Assembly (NCBI RefSeq): GCF_000504285.1
Contig: NZ_KI632511.1
Location: 3,903,372-3,967,371 of the forward strand
Source of the DNA: Actinospica robiniae DSM 44927
Lineage (GTDB): Bacteria; Actinomycetota; Actinomycetes; Streptomycetales; Catenulisporaceae
Length of the DNA: 64,000 nt
Reading direction: 5' to 3'
Made by a program: the position numbers and the translations under genes. Numbering within the stretch: the stretch's first letter is position 1; each line of letters starts with the position of its first letter. Positions 34,869 through 42,972 of the stretch are shown in pieces. The notes under the pieces are model-generated. The model was given only the letters and a program-made list of their open reading frames with translations, was not told where the DNA came from and did no database searches.

Positions 34869-36845
34869 GTGACCGATCGTCAGGACAGAGCCACGCCCGA
34901 GCCGCCCGAGCCGCCCGGGGCGGGCGCGGCATCGGGGCACGGCCCCGGAACGCGGGACACGCTGCGGCTCGCGGTCGTGGTCGGCGCGCTCGGCGTGGTC
35001 TTCGGCGACATCGGGACCAGCCCGATCTACACGCTCCAGACCGTGTTCAACCCCTCCGACCCGCATCCGGTCCCGGTCAGCAGCCAGAACGTCTTCGGCG
35101 TCGTCTCGCTCGTGTTCTGGTCCGTGACGATCATCGTCACGGTCACCTACGTGCTGCTCGCGATGCGCGCCGACAACGACGGCGAGGGCGGCATCATGGC
35201 CCTGATCACGCTGCTGCGGCCACCGGGCGGTCGGCGGGGACGGCGGCACGCGGCGGTGCTGGCGGCGCTGGGGCTGTTCGGCGCCTCGCTGTTCTTCGGC
35301 GACAGCATGATCACCCCGGCGATGTCGGTGCTCTCGGCGACCGAGGGGCTCAAGGTGGTCGAACCCTCGCTCGCCGACCTGGTCGTGCCGGTCACCGCGG
35401 TGATCATCCTGGTGCTGTTCCTGGTGCAGCGCCGCGGCACCGCGGCGGTCGGCCGGATCTTCGGGCCAGTGATGGTGCTGTGGTTCGTCGCGATCGGCCT
35501 GAGCGGCGTCGGCGGCATCACCGAGCACCCCGACATCCTCAAGGCCCTGTCGCCGACCTACGCGCTCGGCTTCCTCGCCGGCCACTTCGGCATCGGCTTC
35601 TTCGCCCTGGCCGGCGTCGTGCTCGCGGTGACGGGCGCGGAGGCCCTGTACGCCGACATGGGGCATTTCGGCCGCAGGTCGATCACCTGCGGCTGGCTGC
35701 TGCTGGTCTTCCCCGCGTGCACGCTGAGCTACCTCGGCCAGGGCGCGCTGATCCTCGACGACCCGGCCAACGTCTCCGGCCCCTTCTTCCTGCTCGTGCC
35801 CGGCTGGGCGCGGCTGCCGATCGTGCTGCTCGCCACCGCGGCGACGGTGATCGCCTCGCAGGCCGTGATCACCGGCGCCTACTCGGTCACCTCCCAGGCC
35901 GCCCAGCTCGGCTACCTGCCCAGGCTGCGGATCGCGCACACCTCGGAGCACCGGATCGGCCAGGTCTACGTGCCCTGGATCAACTGGCTGCTGATGGTCG
36001 CGGTGCTCACCCTGGTCTTCGCCTTCCGCAGCTCGGCCGCCCTGGCCTTCGCCTTCGGCATGGCCGTGACCGGCACGATCACCATCACGACCCTGCTGTT
36101 CTTCTCCTACGCCAGGGCCCGGTGGGGCACGCCGCTGTGGCTGCTTGCCCCCGGCGCGGCCGTCCTGCTGGCGGTGGACGTGCTCTTCGTCGCGGCCAAC
36201 CTGACGAAGCTGATCCACGGCGCGTGGCTGCCGCTGCTGATCGGGCTGGTCGCGTTCGCCGTGATGACCACCTGGCGGCGCGGCCGCGAGATCGTCTCGG
36301 CCGAGCGGGCCCGGCGCGAGGGCCCGCTGCGCGAGTTCGTCGAGCAGCTGCGGGCCGAGGAGCTCGGGACGCACCTGGTGCCCGGCACGGCCGTCTTCCT
36401 CAACCGCGGCAAGGCGAGCGCACCGCTGGCCATACGCGCGAACGCCGAGCACAACCACGTGCGGCACGAGCACATCGTGATCATGTCGGTCGAGACCGAG
36501 CCGGTGCCGCGGGTCCCGGCCGAGCGCAGGATCGAGGTCGACGACCTCGGCTACACCGACGACCGGATCATCCACGTCACCGCCCGGTTCGGCTACATGG
36601 AGACGCCGAACGTCCCCGCGGCGCTGCGGCTGGTGGACCCGGCTCTGACCGAGGGGGAGCTGGACCTCGAGAACGCGTCCTACTTCCTCTCGACGATCGA
36701 GCTGGACCGCGGCGACGCGCCGACGATGGCGCCGTGGCGCAAACGGCTGTTCATCGCCACCTCCTACATCACCGCCGACGCCGCCGAGTACTTCGGCCTG
36801 CCCCGCAACCGCACCGTCATCATGGGCTCGCAGATCGAGGTGTGA
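34869..36845 (+). CDS. kup: KUP-family potassium uptake protein
   Basis: A 658-residue K+/H+ symporter of the KUP/HAK/KT family. The signature VVFGDIGTSPIYTLQTVF lies in helix 1; about 12 helices follow to residue 440, then a soluble C-terminal domain of about 200 residues (HNHVRHEHIVIMSVETEPVP, RFGYMETPNVPAAL, SSYFLSTIEL-like segment). The start is GTG at 34869, supported by AGGAGG at 34858-34863; ATG at 34854 would precede the ribosome site. The N-terminal 40 residues are Pro/Ala-rich. It is monocistronic and ends before a hairpin at 36860. Confidence 0.96.
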   Translation: MTDRQDRATPEPPEPPGAGAASGHGPGTRDTLRLAVVVGALGVVFGDIGTSPIYTLQTVFNPSDPHPVPVSSQNVFGVVSLVFWSVTIIVTVTYVLLAMRADNDGEGGIMALITLLRPPGGRRGRRHAAVLAALGLFGASLFFGDSMITPAMSVLSATEGLKVVEPSLADLVVPVTAVIILVLFLVQRRGTAAVGRIFGPVMVLWFVAIGLSGVGGITEHPDILKALSPTYALGFLAGHFGIGFFALAGVVLAVTGAEALYADMGHFGRRSITCGWLLLVFPACTLSYLGQGALILDDPANVSGPFFLLVPGWARLPIVLLATAATVIASQAVITGAYSVTSQAAQLGYLPRLRIAHTSEHRIGQVYVPWINWLLMVAVLTLVFAFRSSAALAFAFGMAVTGTITITTLLFFSYARARWGTPLWLLAPGAAVLLAVDVLFVAANLTKLIHGAWLPLLIGLVAFAVMTTWRRGREIVSAERARREGPLREFVEQLRAEELGTHLVPGTAVFLNRGKASAPLAIRANAEHNHVRHEHIVIMSVETEPVPRVPAERRIEVDDLGYTDDRIIHVTARFGYMETPNVPAALRLVDPALTEGELDLENASYFLSTIELDRGDAPTMAPWRKRLFIATSYITADAAEYFGLPRNRTVIMGSQIEV

Positions 36846-36859
36846 CGGCCGCCGAATCT

Positions 36860-36880
36860 CGGAGTGCGCGTCGCACTCCG
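36860..36880. terminator. Hairpin after kup
   Basis: Perfect 9-bp stem CGGAGTGCG with CGCACTCCG and a three-base loop, 15 bases after the kup stop and facing the convergent DUF6919-like gene. Confidence 0.7.
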
Positions 36881-36931
36881 CCGGACGCTGTGCTGATGCC
36901 CACGCGTGCATGCATGATCCCGCAGCGCCCT

Positions 36932-37492
36932 TCATCCCCAGGCGGCGTCCAGCCTCTCCCAGAGCAGCCCGGCCCGTCCCCACGCCGGGTCGAGGATCGT
37001 GACTTGCCAGGCGAGGAAGAGCGAAGCGACAGCGCGGGGGCAGTCTTCGCCGTAGTAGACGCCGATGTCCACGACTGAAGCCACCGCCCCGGCCCACGTG
37101 CAGGGCTTTGCATCGCGGATGCTGACGGCGATGCGAGTCGGGTTCTCCCACGCGGGCGGCGTCGCCATGACGACGAGGTCGGTACCGAGACAGACGTTCT
37201 GGATCCGCTCGGCGGTGTCCTCGGTGCAGAAGCCGTCGACGGACGCGCGCTGCCCGCAGCCGTCAGCGAGTGCGACGCCCGGTTGAGAGTTCGTGGTGAC
37301 GTAGCCGTTGCGGTTGGCGCGGGCCAGGTGCGGGATGAGCGACACCGTCTCGTCGGCGGGTCGGACCTTCCCATCCTCACCTGGGAAGTAGGCGGGCAGA
37401 TAGCTGTTGCAGCCCTCGAGCCAGTCGGCCGTGAGGTTGCCGAGATCGGCGAGCGTGCGGGCGTACTGCCAGAGTTCCTGATGGGTGGTCAC
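36932..37492 (-). CDS. Conserved hypothetical protein (DUF6919-like)
   Basis: A 186-residue soluble protein with the pattern LWQYARTLADLGNLTADWLEG, then YLPAYFPGEDGKVRPADETV and GFCTEDTAERIQNVC. This resembles the actinobacterial DUF6919 family, often seen near mobile genes; assignment is by memory only. The GTG at 37492 has AAGGAAG upstream. It has no operon partner: the next minus-strand sequence upstream is a DAHP synthase fragment. Function unknown. Confidence 0.75.
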   Translation of the reverse strand: MTTHQELWQYARTLADLGNLTADWLEGCNSYLPAYFPGEDGKVRPADETVSLIPHLARANRNGYVTTNSQPGVALADGCGQRASVDGFCTEDTAERIQNVCLGTDLVVMATPPAWENPTRIAVSIRDAKPCTWAGAVASVVDIGVYYGEDCPRAVASLFLAWQVTILDPAWGRAGLLWERLDAAWG

Positions 37493-37554
37493 GGTGCTTC
37501 CTTGTCCGGTGTCTGCGTTCGCATACGTCAGGTAGCGATCATGACGGAACCTCA

Positions 37555-37761
37555 GGCCGCCGCATCGCGGTGGGCGGGATCGCCAACGCGGCGAACTGCG
37601 GATCCCAGATCGTCGAGGGAACGTCGAGGCAAGAAGACCCGCGCGCCGGCCGCGGTCCGGCAGCCGTCGATGGCCGGCTGAACATCGCCGTCAGTGGCGT
37701 TCTTGAACCCGACCGGCATGGACAAGCCCGAAGCCGGTTGCCGATGCACTTGGCTTTCGGA
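37555..37761 (-). pseudogene. DAHP synthase fragment, C-terminal part
   Basis: Reads ESQVHRQPASGLSMPVGFKN, ATDGDVQPAIDGCRTAAGA and then loses similarity. This is the strongly conserved core after the central region of class I DAHP synthases. It starts almost exactly where the fragment at 12424-12669 stops (TVSWG). No start codon or N-terminal half is present next to it. It cannot be functional alone. Confidence 0.75.
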
Positions 37762-37873
37762 GACGAACTCACCGACCCGGTTCGCCCCCCTCACCCGAAC
37801 GGCGCAATCCGAGAGGCGACGGGGGCGATAGGCGAGTTGCGTGGGAGGAGTCGAGACTCTTGGAGGTAGGGCC

Positions 37874-38062
37874 ATGCGCAAGGTGGCAGATTGCCGGGAA
37901 TACCCGAGCGAGGTGAACTGCACGCTCACCATCTCGGGCGAGGAGGACGAGGTCGTCGCCGCGGCCGCGGTGCACGCACAAACCGTGCACAAGGAGCAAG
38001 ACACCCCTGAACTGCGCGAACAGATCCGCGGCATGCTCAAGGACGAGGCGGCGATCGGCTGA
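37874..38062 (+). CDS. DUF1059-type small protein
   Basis: A 62-residue protein. MRKVADCREYPSEVNCTLTI with a later VVAAAAVHAQTVHKEQDTPE and LREQIRGMLKDE is the standard sequence of the DUF1059 family, small soluble proteins with two conserved cysteines and unknown role. GGAGG lies seven bases upstream of the ATG at 37874. It is monocistronic. Confidence 0.9.
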   Translation: MRKVADCREYPSEVNCTLTISGEEDEVVAAAAVHAQTVHKEQDTPELREQIRGMLKDEAAIG

Positions 38063-38132
38063 CGGCGACGCCGAACCAGTCGAGGCCACACGGACACGCC
38101 AGAGCGAGGAAGGCGGGCCCGTCAACCTCGGA

Positions 38133-38182
38133 CGTCGAAAGTCCCACCACTTATGCCCGTCGAAAGTCCCACCACTTATGCC
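38133..38182 (+). repeat. 25-bp perfect tandem duplication in the zinc-ribbon gene
   Basis: The unit CGTCGAAAGTCCCACCACTT (first 20 bases) occurs at 38133-38157 and again at 38158-38182 with no differences. The unit length is not a multiple of three, so the second copy changes frame and supplies the stop codon of the small zinc-ribbon gene. Confidence 0.95.
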
Positions 38183-38264
38183 CGCAGTCCTTGCACTGCC
38201 AGTAATCGCCGCGGGCTCCATGCGCACCCGATGTATTCCCGCTGCCGCACTCAGGACACTTCAT
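38151..38264 (-). CDS. Tiny zinc-ribbon protein
   Basis: A 37-residue protein MKCPECGSGNTSGAHGARGD followed by YWQCKDCGHKWWDFRRA. Two CxxC pairs form a single zinc ribbon, seen in small actinobacterial proteins of unknown role. The ATG at 38264 directly begins the ribbon. The C-terminus is set by a 25-bp tandem duplication that creates a new stop, so the protein may originally have been longer. No partner gene. Confidence 0.7.
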   Translation of the reverse strand: MKCPECGSGNTSGAHGARGDYWQCKDCGHKWWDFRRA

Positions 38265-38445
38265 CGAGCCTCCCGGATAACCTATCCAATACGGGTATGC
38301 ACTTCGCGTCCCGTCTGGGGCGATGCACAGCCGCTCACCGCGAGACGGATCCACGCGTGCCCGGCCGCCGCCTGCCCGCGACCGAACGCGACCGGAGCCT
38401 CATCGTGGAACTCAACGCTCTCCCGGGTGGCGTCCAACCGACTTC

Positions 38446-39363
38446 CTAATGCTCCTCGCCGATCAACGCACAAGCTCGGACCGGGAAGGTCCCCATGCCC
38501 TCGACCGCCAGTGGCGCGGCGTGGAAACGGAATCCGTAGGCAGGGAGCTGTTCCAGCCCGCGAAGATGCTCCACGATGGGGATACCGGCATCCAGCAACG
38601 CGGTGTGTGCCGGCCGGGTGCCGTCGTCGGTGTCGTCGATGTTCAGGGAGTCGATCCCGACCAGCGCGGGCTGCTGCTCCGCCAGCCACTTCGCGGCGTC
38701 GGCGGAGAGGAACGGGTGTCCACTGCCGTACCGCTCAGTGCCCCAGTTCCGGTCCCAACCGGTGTGGATGAGCACGGCTTTGCCTGCGACATCGTAAGGC
38801 AGGAACACGCCACGCTCGATCGCCCGCTCCGAGCTGCCGACGGTCCGGACCACTACCCCGTCGACATCGGTGAGACGGGACAGCGGCAGCGCCGCAAGGT
38901 CTGCGCCGCCTGCGAAGCGGTGGAAGGGACTATCGACGTATGTGCCGGTATTGGCGACCATCGAGATGCTGTTGATGGAGAATTCGGTGCCGGGTTCGTA
39001 GTGGTCGCGCGACGCCTCGCGCGAGAGATGGTCACCGATCTGAGGACCGGGCAGCCCCGGGTAGGTGACCATTCCTTGCCTGATCACGTGGCTGAGGTCG
39101 ACGATCGCCCGCGTGCGCCGGTGCTCGGCGCCCGCTGTCGCCCGCGATCCCTTGTGCGCCTCCCGCAGCATCAGCATATTGCTGATGTCCACCCGGTCGA
39201 CCATCAACAGCCCGAGGTGGCGCACGAACAGCTCGCCCACCGCCGCGGCGGTGATCTGCGGCCCGGCCGCGTCCAGCCGGAAGTCCTGGGCCTGTAGGGC
39301 GCCGCCGTTGGCGAAGGTCACCGCGGCGTCGAATTGCACCCGCCACTGGTCGTCGTCGCTCAT
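38446..39363 (-). CDS. Cyclase-family hydrolase (kynurenine formamidase-like)
   Basis: A 305-residue protein. The first 75 residues form a small beta-rich domain (FANGGALQAQDFRLDAAG, VRHLGLLMVDRVDISN) often fused to these enzymes. The cyclase domain then begins IVDLSHVIRQGMVTYPGLPG and carries the metal motif in variant form, NTGTYVDSPFHRF (the usual form is HxGTHxDxPxHF), so the first His is Asn. Later GVLIHTGWDRNWG-type and HPFLSADAAKWLAEQ segments fit. It would hydrolyse an amide or ester such as N-formylkynurenine; the changed metal ligands make this uncertain. The ATG at 39363 has no clear ribosome site. Divergent from a LysR fragment. Confidence 0.85.
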   Translation of the reverse strand: MSDDDQWRVQFDAAVTFANGGALQAQDFRLDAAGPQITAAAVGELFVRHLGLLMVDRVDISNMLMLREAHKGSRATAGAEHRRTRAIVDLSHVIRQGMVTYPGLPGPQIGDHLSREASRDHYEPGTEFSINSISMVANTGTYVDSPFHRFAGGADLAALPLSRLTDVDGVVVRTVGSSERAIERGVFLPYDVAGKAVLIHTGWDRNWGTERYGSGHPFLSADAAKWLAEQQPALVGIDSLNIDDTDDGTRPAHTALLDAGIPIVEHLRGLEQLPAYGFRFHAAPLAVEGMGTFPVRACALIGEEH

Positions 39364-39433
39364 GACTCGATGATCTGTGAAGTCCTGCTTGATGACAAGC
39401 GCTACTTTCTGAAGTGAAGACACAGCAGAGCTT

Positions 39434-39560
39434 ATGAAACCCGACCCGCGCTGTCTCAGGGTCCTGCGTGTGGTGGCGTTGCGCCGAGGGATGGCGGACG
39501 CGGCACAACTGCTGCATCTGACGCCCTCGGCTGTCTCACAGCGCCTCGTGCAGGTCCCGG
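39434..39560 (+). pseudogene. LysR-family regulator fragment (DNA-binding domain only)
   Basis: Reads DPRCLRVLRVVALRRGMADA and AQLLHLTPSAVSQRLVQV, a LysR winged-helix N-terminus, then becomes unrelated Arg-rich sequence. About 40 residues of a 300-residue regulator remain. It starts 71 bases from the divergent cyclase gene, the usual place for its regulator, so the cyclase gene has probably lost its original control. Confidence 0.6.
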
Positions 39561-39715
39561 GCGATGGGGCGAGGCAGATCGCCGGCAGGCGCCGGCGTAG
39601 CGCCAGTGGTGCGCACTGCCCCATGGTGAGGACGGTGGCCCAGGCACCGTCCGGGCTCAGCGCAAGCTCATCCGACTGCACGCCGTTTCCGGCCGATTGC
39701 GAGGTGAAGGACGCG

Positions 39716-40657
39716 TCAGCCCACGTCTTTCGCCATGGCTTCGATCTGGGCCTCGACGAGGTCGGGGTGGTCGAGGGGGATGTCGTGGGAACTGTCGGCG
39801 GCCGTGAGGAGGTGCCGGTTGGGTGCCGCGTCGGCGAACTGGGCTTGCGCGGTGCGCCATGCCTGGGCGTCGGGCGGCGAGGTCGGGAACGGGGTCTGGG
39901 AGGAGACGATGACGGTGGCGGGTACGGCGGCCGGCCAGGTGGCTTCGTGGTAGGCGTGCTGGTCCGCGACGTAGTCGGCAGCGACGGCGAGCAGTTGGCG
40001 GTCCGCCTGGGTGACGGACGCGGGCTTCAGCGCCTGGATCGCTGCGACCTGTGCTTGGGTGGCGGCCGCGACCCGGGCGATCTCAGTGTCGGTGCTGAAC
40101 TGGGGCACGCTGGCGTCGACGAGGACGGCGCCGGCGAACTGGCCGGGGTGCTGGCCGGTGATGTAGGTGGCGATCTCTCCGGCTTCGGAGTGGGACACGA
40201 GGATCACGTCGTGGGTGGCCCCGAGGGCGGTGAGCCCGGCTTCGAGGTCTGAGACGGCGTTCTGCACCTTCCAGGGGCCGGGGACGGGGTCGCTGGCGCC
40301 CATCCCCTCCCGGTCATAGGTGATGATCTCCGATCCGGTTTTCTTTGCCAGGACAGGAACGATGTTCTTCCAGTAGGAGGAGTCCTCGCCGCCGCCGGCG
40401 TCCAGGACGATCGCCGGCAGGTTGCCGGGGGTGATGTGGAACGCCAGCTTGTGCCCCTGATTGGTGATCATGCGCAGGGTGGACTGGGGCGCGGCGGCCG
40501 GGGCGGCCTTCGTCGTGGCCACCTCGGCGGAGGCACTGCGGGAGGCTGAAGGATTGGCGGACTGCGCGCAGCCGGCCAGGACGCCGGCCATCGCCGCGGC
40601 CGAGCCCACCTGGATCGCGGTGCGCCGGGCGGCGGAGCGCAGCTTGTATGCGGCCAT
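39716..40657 (-). CDS. Alpha/beta-hydrolase lipoprotein
   Basis: A 313-residue exported hydrolase. The signal ends with lipobox VLAGC followed by a Ser/Ala-rich linker, so it is a membrane-anchored lipoprotein. The hydrolase fold follows: VLDAGGGEDSSYWKNIVPVL, YDREGMGASDPVPGP, the nucleophile elbow SHSEAG (usual GxSxG, here Ser in place of the first Gly), an acid in VLVDASVP and the His in SSHDIPLDHPDLV. The ATG at 40657 has GGAG six bases upstream. Two direct ATCGTGGAT repeats lie in its promoter. Substrate unknown. Confidence 0.85.
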   Translation of the reverse strand: MAAYKLRSAARRTAIQVGSAAAMAGVLAGCAQSANPSASRSASAEVATTKAAPAAAPQSTLRMITNQGHKLAFHITPGNLPAIVLDAGGGEDSSYWKNIVPVLAKKTGSEIITYDREGMGASDPVPGPWKVQNAVSDLEAGLTALGATHDVILVSHSEAGEIATYITGQHPGQFAGAVLVDASVPQFSTDTEIARVAAATQAQVAAIQALKPASVTQADRQLLAVAADYVADQHAYHEATWPAAVPATVIVSSQTPFPTSPPDAQAWRTAQAQFADAAPNRHLLTAADSSHDIPLDHPDLVEAQIEAMAKDVG

Positions 40658-40672
40658 GACGAACTCCAAATG

Positions 40673-40692
40673 ATCGTGGATTTATCGTGGAT
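40673..40692 (-). promoter_or_regulatory. Two ATCGTGGAT direct repeats in the lipoprotein-hydrolase promoter
   Basis: ATCGTGGAT occurs at 40673-40681 and 40684-40692, 11 bases apart, in the 30 bases before the ATG at 40657. One-turn direct repeats at a promoter are typical regulator sites. The binding protein is unknown. Confidence 0.45.
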
Positions 40693-40948
40693 ATAAGGTG
40701 CTTGTGTTCGAGAGCGCGTTTCTTCGCTTCCCGGCGAGATCAATCCTGCTCGGGTTGCCCGGCATGGTCACTGGGGCTGGACACCCAGGGCGGGTGTACG
40801 AAGCTTCACCGCGCGCAGGGGCGATTTCGCGCAGCCGGGCCGGCCGCACCCCGGACCGGCTGCGCCGTGGTCGGAGAGCAGCCGGCCCGGGGATCGCAGG
40901 GCCCGGGAATCAGAGGGGCCAGGCGAATCAGGGGTCAGCGAGGCGCCG

Positions 40949-41854
40949 TCAGTACCGGGGCAGCGGACCCCACTGCTTGATCGCGAACCCCTCCCCCGAG
41001 TTCTCGATCTCCAGGGCGCTGTGTCCGCTGAGGTGGGCGGGCAGTATGAGGGCCTTGTTCTCGGCGGCCCAACCCAGCAGCCGGAGACGGGTGGTACGGG
41101 ACTGCGCCGGGTCGAGGTCGAAGCAACTGCTGTGATCGGGGTGGGTGACCTGCAGCGGAGTGTGCAGGATGTCACCCGCGAACAGTGCCCGGTCGCCGCC
41201 TGAGGCGAGGGTGATCACGGAGGCGCCGGGGGTGTGGCCGGGGGCCGCTTCCAGGCGCAGGTTGGCGTCGATCACGTGGTTCGTCTCCCAGAGACGGACC
41301 TGTCCCGCGGCGAGTACGGGCGCGACGCTGTCTTCGAAGGCGTTCTCGTTGATGCCGCCGGCGATGTTCGGGTTGTTGTCGGGGTTCCAGTAGTCGAAGT
41401 CCACCTTGGGCATCAGGTAGGTGGCGTTCGGGAAGGTGGGGACCCAGTCGCCGTCGGCCAGCCGGGTGTTCCAGCCGATGTGGTCGAGGTGGAGATGGGT
41501 GTTGATCACCAGGTCCACGTCCTCGGGTCGTACGCCGGCGCGGGCGAGGTTGCCGAGGTAGTCCAGCGACAGGTGGCTCCAGCCGTCGACCGCCGGGCGG
41601 GTCTTGCCGTTGCCGACGCCGGTGTCGATCAGGATCGTGCGGCCGCCGCTGCGTACCACCCAGGTCTGCATGGCGGTGATCACCATGTCGTCTTCCGCGC
41701 CGAGGTGGTCGGGCACGAGCGTGTCGCGGTGCTCTTTCCACGCCTGCTCGGGCAGGCCGGGGAAGAACTGGTCCGCGGGCATGATCGGCCCGTGCATCTC
41801 CTCGACCCGGGCGACGGTGACCTCGCCCAGGACGATCTCGTGTATGTCCTGCAT
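40949..41854 (-). CDS. Metallo-beta-lactamase-fold hydrolase
   Basis: A 301-residue zinc hydrolase of the MBL superfamily. The metal motif is THLHLDHIGW (HxHxDH) near residue 120, with later metal ligands in AAPGHTPGASV and AGDILHTPLQ. The first strands ILIDTGVGNGK are typical. There is no signal peptide. AAGGAG lies before the ATG at 41854. It follows the beta-propeller gene by 11 bases and forms an operon with it. Proteins with this layout include lactonases and quorum-signal-degrading enzymes, but the substrate cannot be fixed from sequence. Confidence 0.93.
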   Translation of the reverse strand: MQDIHEIVLGEVTVARVEEMHGPIMPADQFFPGLPEQAWKEHRDTLVPDHLGAEDDMVITAMQTWVVRSGGRTILIDTGVGNGKTRPAVDGWSHLSLDYLGNLARAGVRPEDVDLVINTHLHLDHIGWNTRLADGDWVPTFPNATYLMPKVDFDYWNPDNNPNIAGGINENAFEDSVAPVLAAGQVRLWETNHVIDANLRLEAAPGHTPGASVITLASGGDRALFAGDILHTPLQVTHPDHSSCFDLDPAQSRTTRLRLLGWAAENKALILPAHLSGHSALEIENSGEGFAIKQWGPLPRY

Positions 41855-41865
41855 TGTTGTCTCCT

Positions 41866-42831
41866 TCAGTCGTTGAGGTGGGCGGTCAGGAGGTTCGGGT
41901 CCTGATTGGTGACGTAGGCCGCGCTCAGGACGTAGACGCTCGCGCCGCGTATGGCGAGGGAGGTCGGGTTCGACAGGCCGTCGGCCGCGGTCAGGACGAT
42001 GGTGTGGCTGCCGTGGGGCTGGACGAGCGCGACTTCGCTCGGACCGTTGAGCGCGGCCAGTAGTTGGTCGCCGTGGCCGGTGAAGACGAAGTCGTCGATC
42101 CCGGCCAGCCCGGTGGCCTCGGTCCGCACCGCGCCGGCAGTGCCGTCCGGGCGGATCGGGATGCGCAGGACGGTGCCCTTGTCGAGGTTGGTCGTCCAGA
42201 TCGCGCCGTCGTGGATCTTCAGGCCGTTGGCGCCGAGGAAGCCGGTGGAGGCCAGTTCGGGTGCGCTGGACCAGGCTGTAGGTGTGCCGCCGACGGTCGG
42301 GACGCTCCAAACCCTGCCAAGCACGGAGTCGGTGACGTAGAGGGTGTCCGTGCCGGCGTCCAGGGCCAAGCCGTTGGGCAGGCCGTTCACCGGCAGCGCC
42401 GCGATCCGCCGCGGGACGCCTCCGGGGGTGAGCCGCCACACGCCGGTGAGGTCGGCCGTGCCGGTCGCATACAGGAAGTACAGGGTGCCGTCATGGGCGC
42501 GGACGATGCCGGTGGTCAGCGCGAAACCCATCACCGGGGTGCCCGCGCCGCCGTCGGCGGGCACGGGCAGGGTGGCCAGGATCCGCACTGCGCCGGCCCG
42601 GGAGATCTCCGCAATCTGCTGCCCCGCGGCGAAGGTGACATACGCGTCTCCATTCGGTGCCATGGCGATGTTCTCCGGTTTCTGGCCGGCGTCCAGGTCG
42701 AAGTGATCGATGATCCGCGGGCCGCTCAGCGGCGCGGAGACGGCCGATGCCGTGGTGGGAGCAAGGACCGAGGCCGCGGCCGCGGTCAGCACGGCCGCCG
42801 TCACGGCAGACCCGAAAAACTTCTTGGACAT
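41866..42831 (-). CDS. Secreted SMP-30/ScyD-like beta-propeller protein
   Basis: A 321-residue exported protein. A signal peptide (residues 1-31, ending TASA) precedes a beta-propeller with repeated blades such as PENIAMAPNGDAYVTF, LPNGLALDAGTDTLYVTDS and GANGLKIHDGAIWTTN. This is the calcium-binding lactonase-like fold of SMP-30/gluconolactonase and ScyD/E proteins. AGGAAG precedes the ATG at 42831. It is the first gene of a two-gene operon with the MBL-fold hydrolase; an MmyB-type regulator lies upstream on the same strand. A joint lactone-hydrolysing role is inference. Confidence 0.88.
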   Translation of the reverse strand: MSKKFFGSAVTAAVLTAAAASVLAPTTASAVSAPLSGPRIIDHFDLDAGQKPENIAMAPNGDAYVTFAAGQQIAEISRAGAVRILATLPVPADGGAGTPVMGFALTTGIVRAHDGTLYFLYATGTADLTGVWRLTPGGVPRRIAALPVNGLPNGLALDAGTDTLYVTDSVLGRVWSVPTVGGTPTAWSSAPELASTGFLGANGLKIHDGAIWTTNLDKGTVLRIPIRPDGTAGAVRTEATGLAGIDDFVFTGHGDQLLAALNGPSEVALVQPHGSHTIVLTAADGLSNPTSLAIRGASVYVLSAAYVTNQDPNLLTAHLND

Positions 42832-42972
42832 GATGGTCTTCCTGTTTCAGGGTGTCGTCGGGCATGCGGCGGCGACACGCCGACGCATGGGGAAATCAGT
42901 AGATGGATGGTCAGTGCGCGGCGGCCACCGTCGGCCGCGCGGGTTCGGGCCGTCTTCTCGGGCCCTTGCGGT

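Noticed and set aside
34635-37151. Very long minus-strand open frame opposite kup
   Set aside because: Its protein is Arg/Gly/His-rich without any domain, and the opposite strand encodes a complete KUP transporter. It is a high-GC shadow frame.
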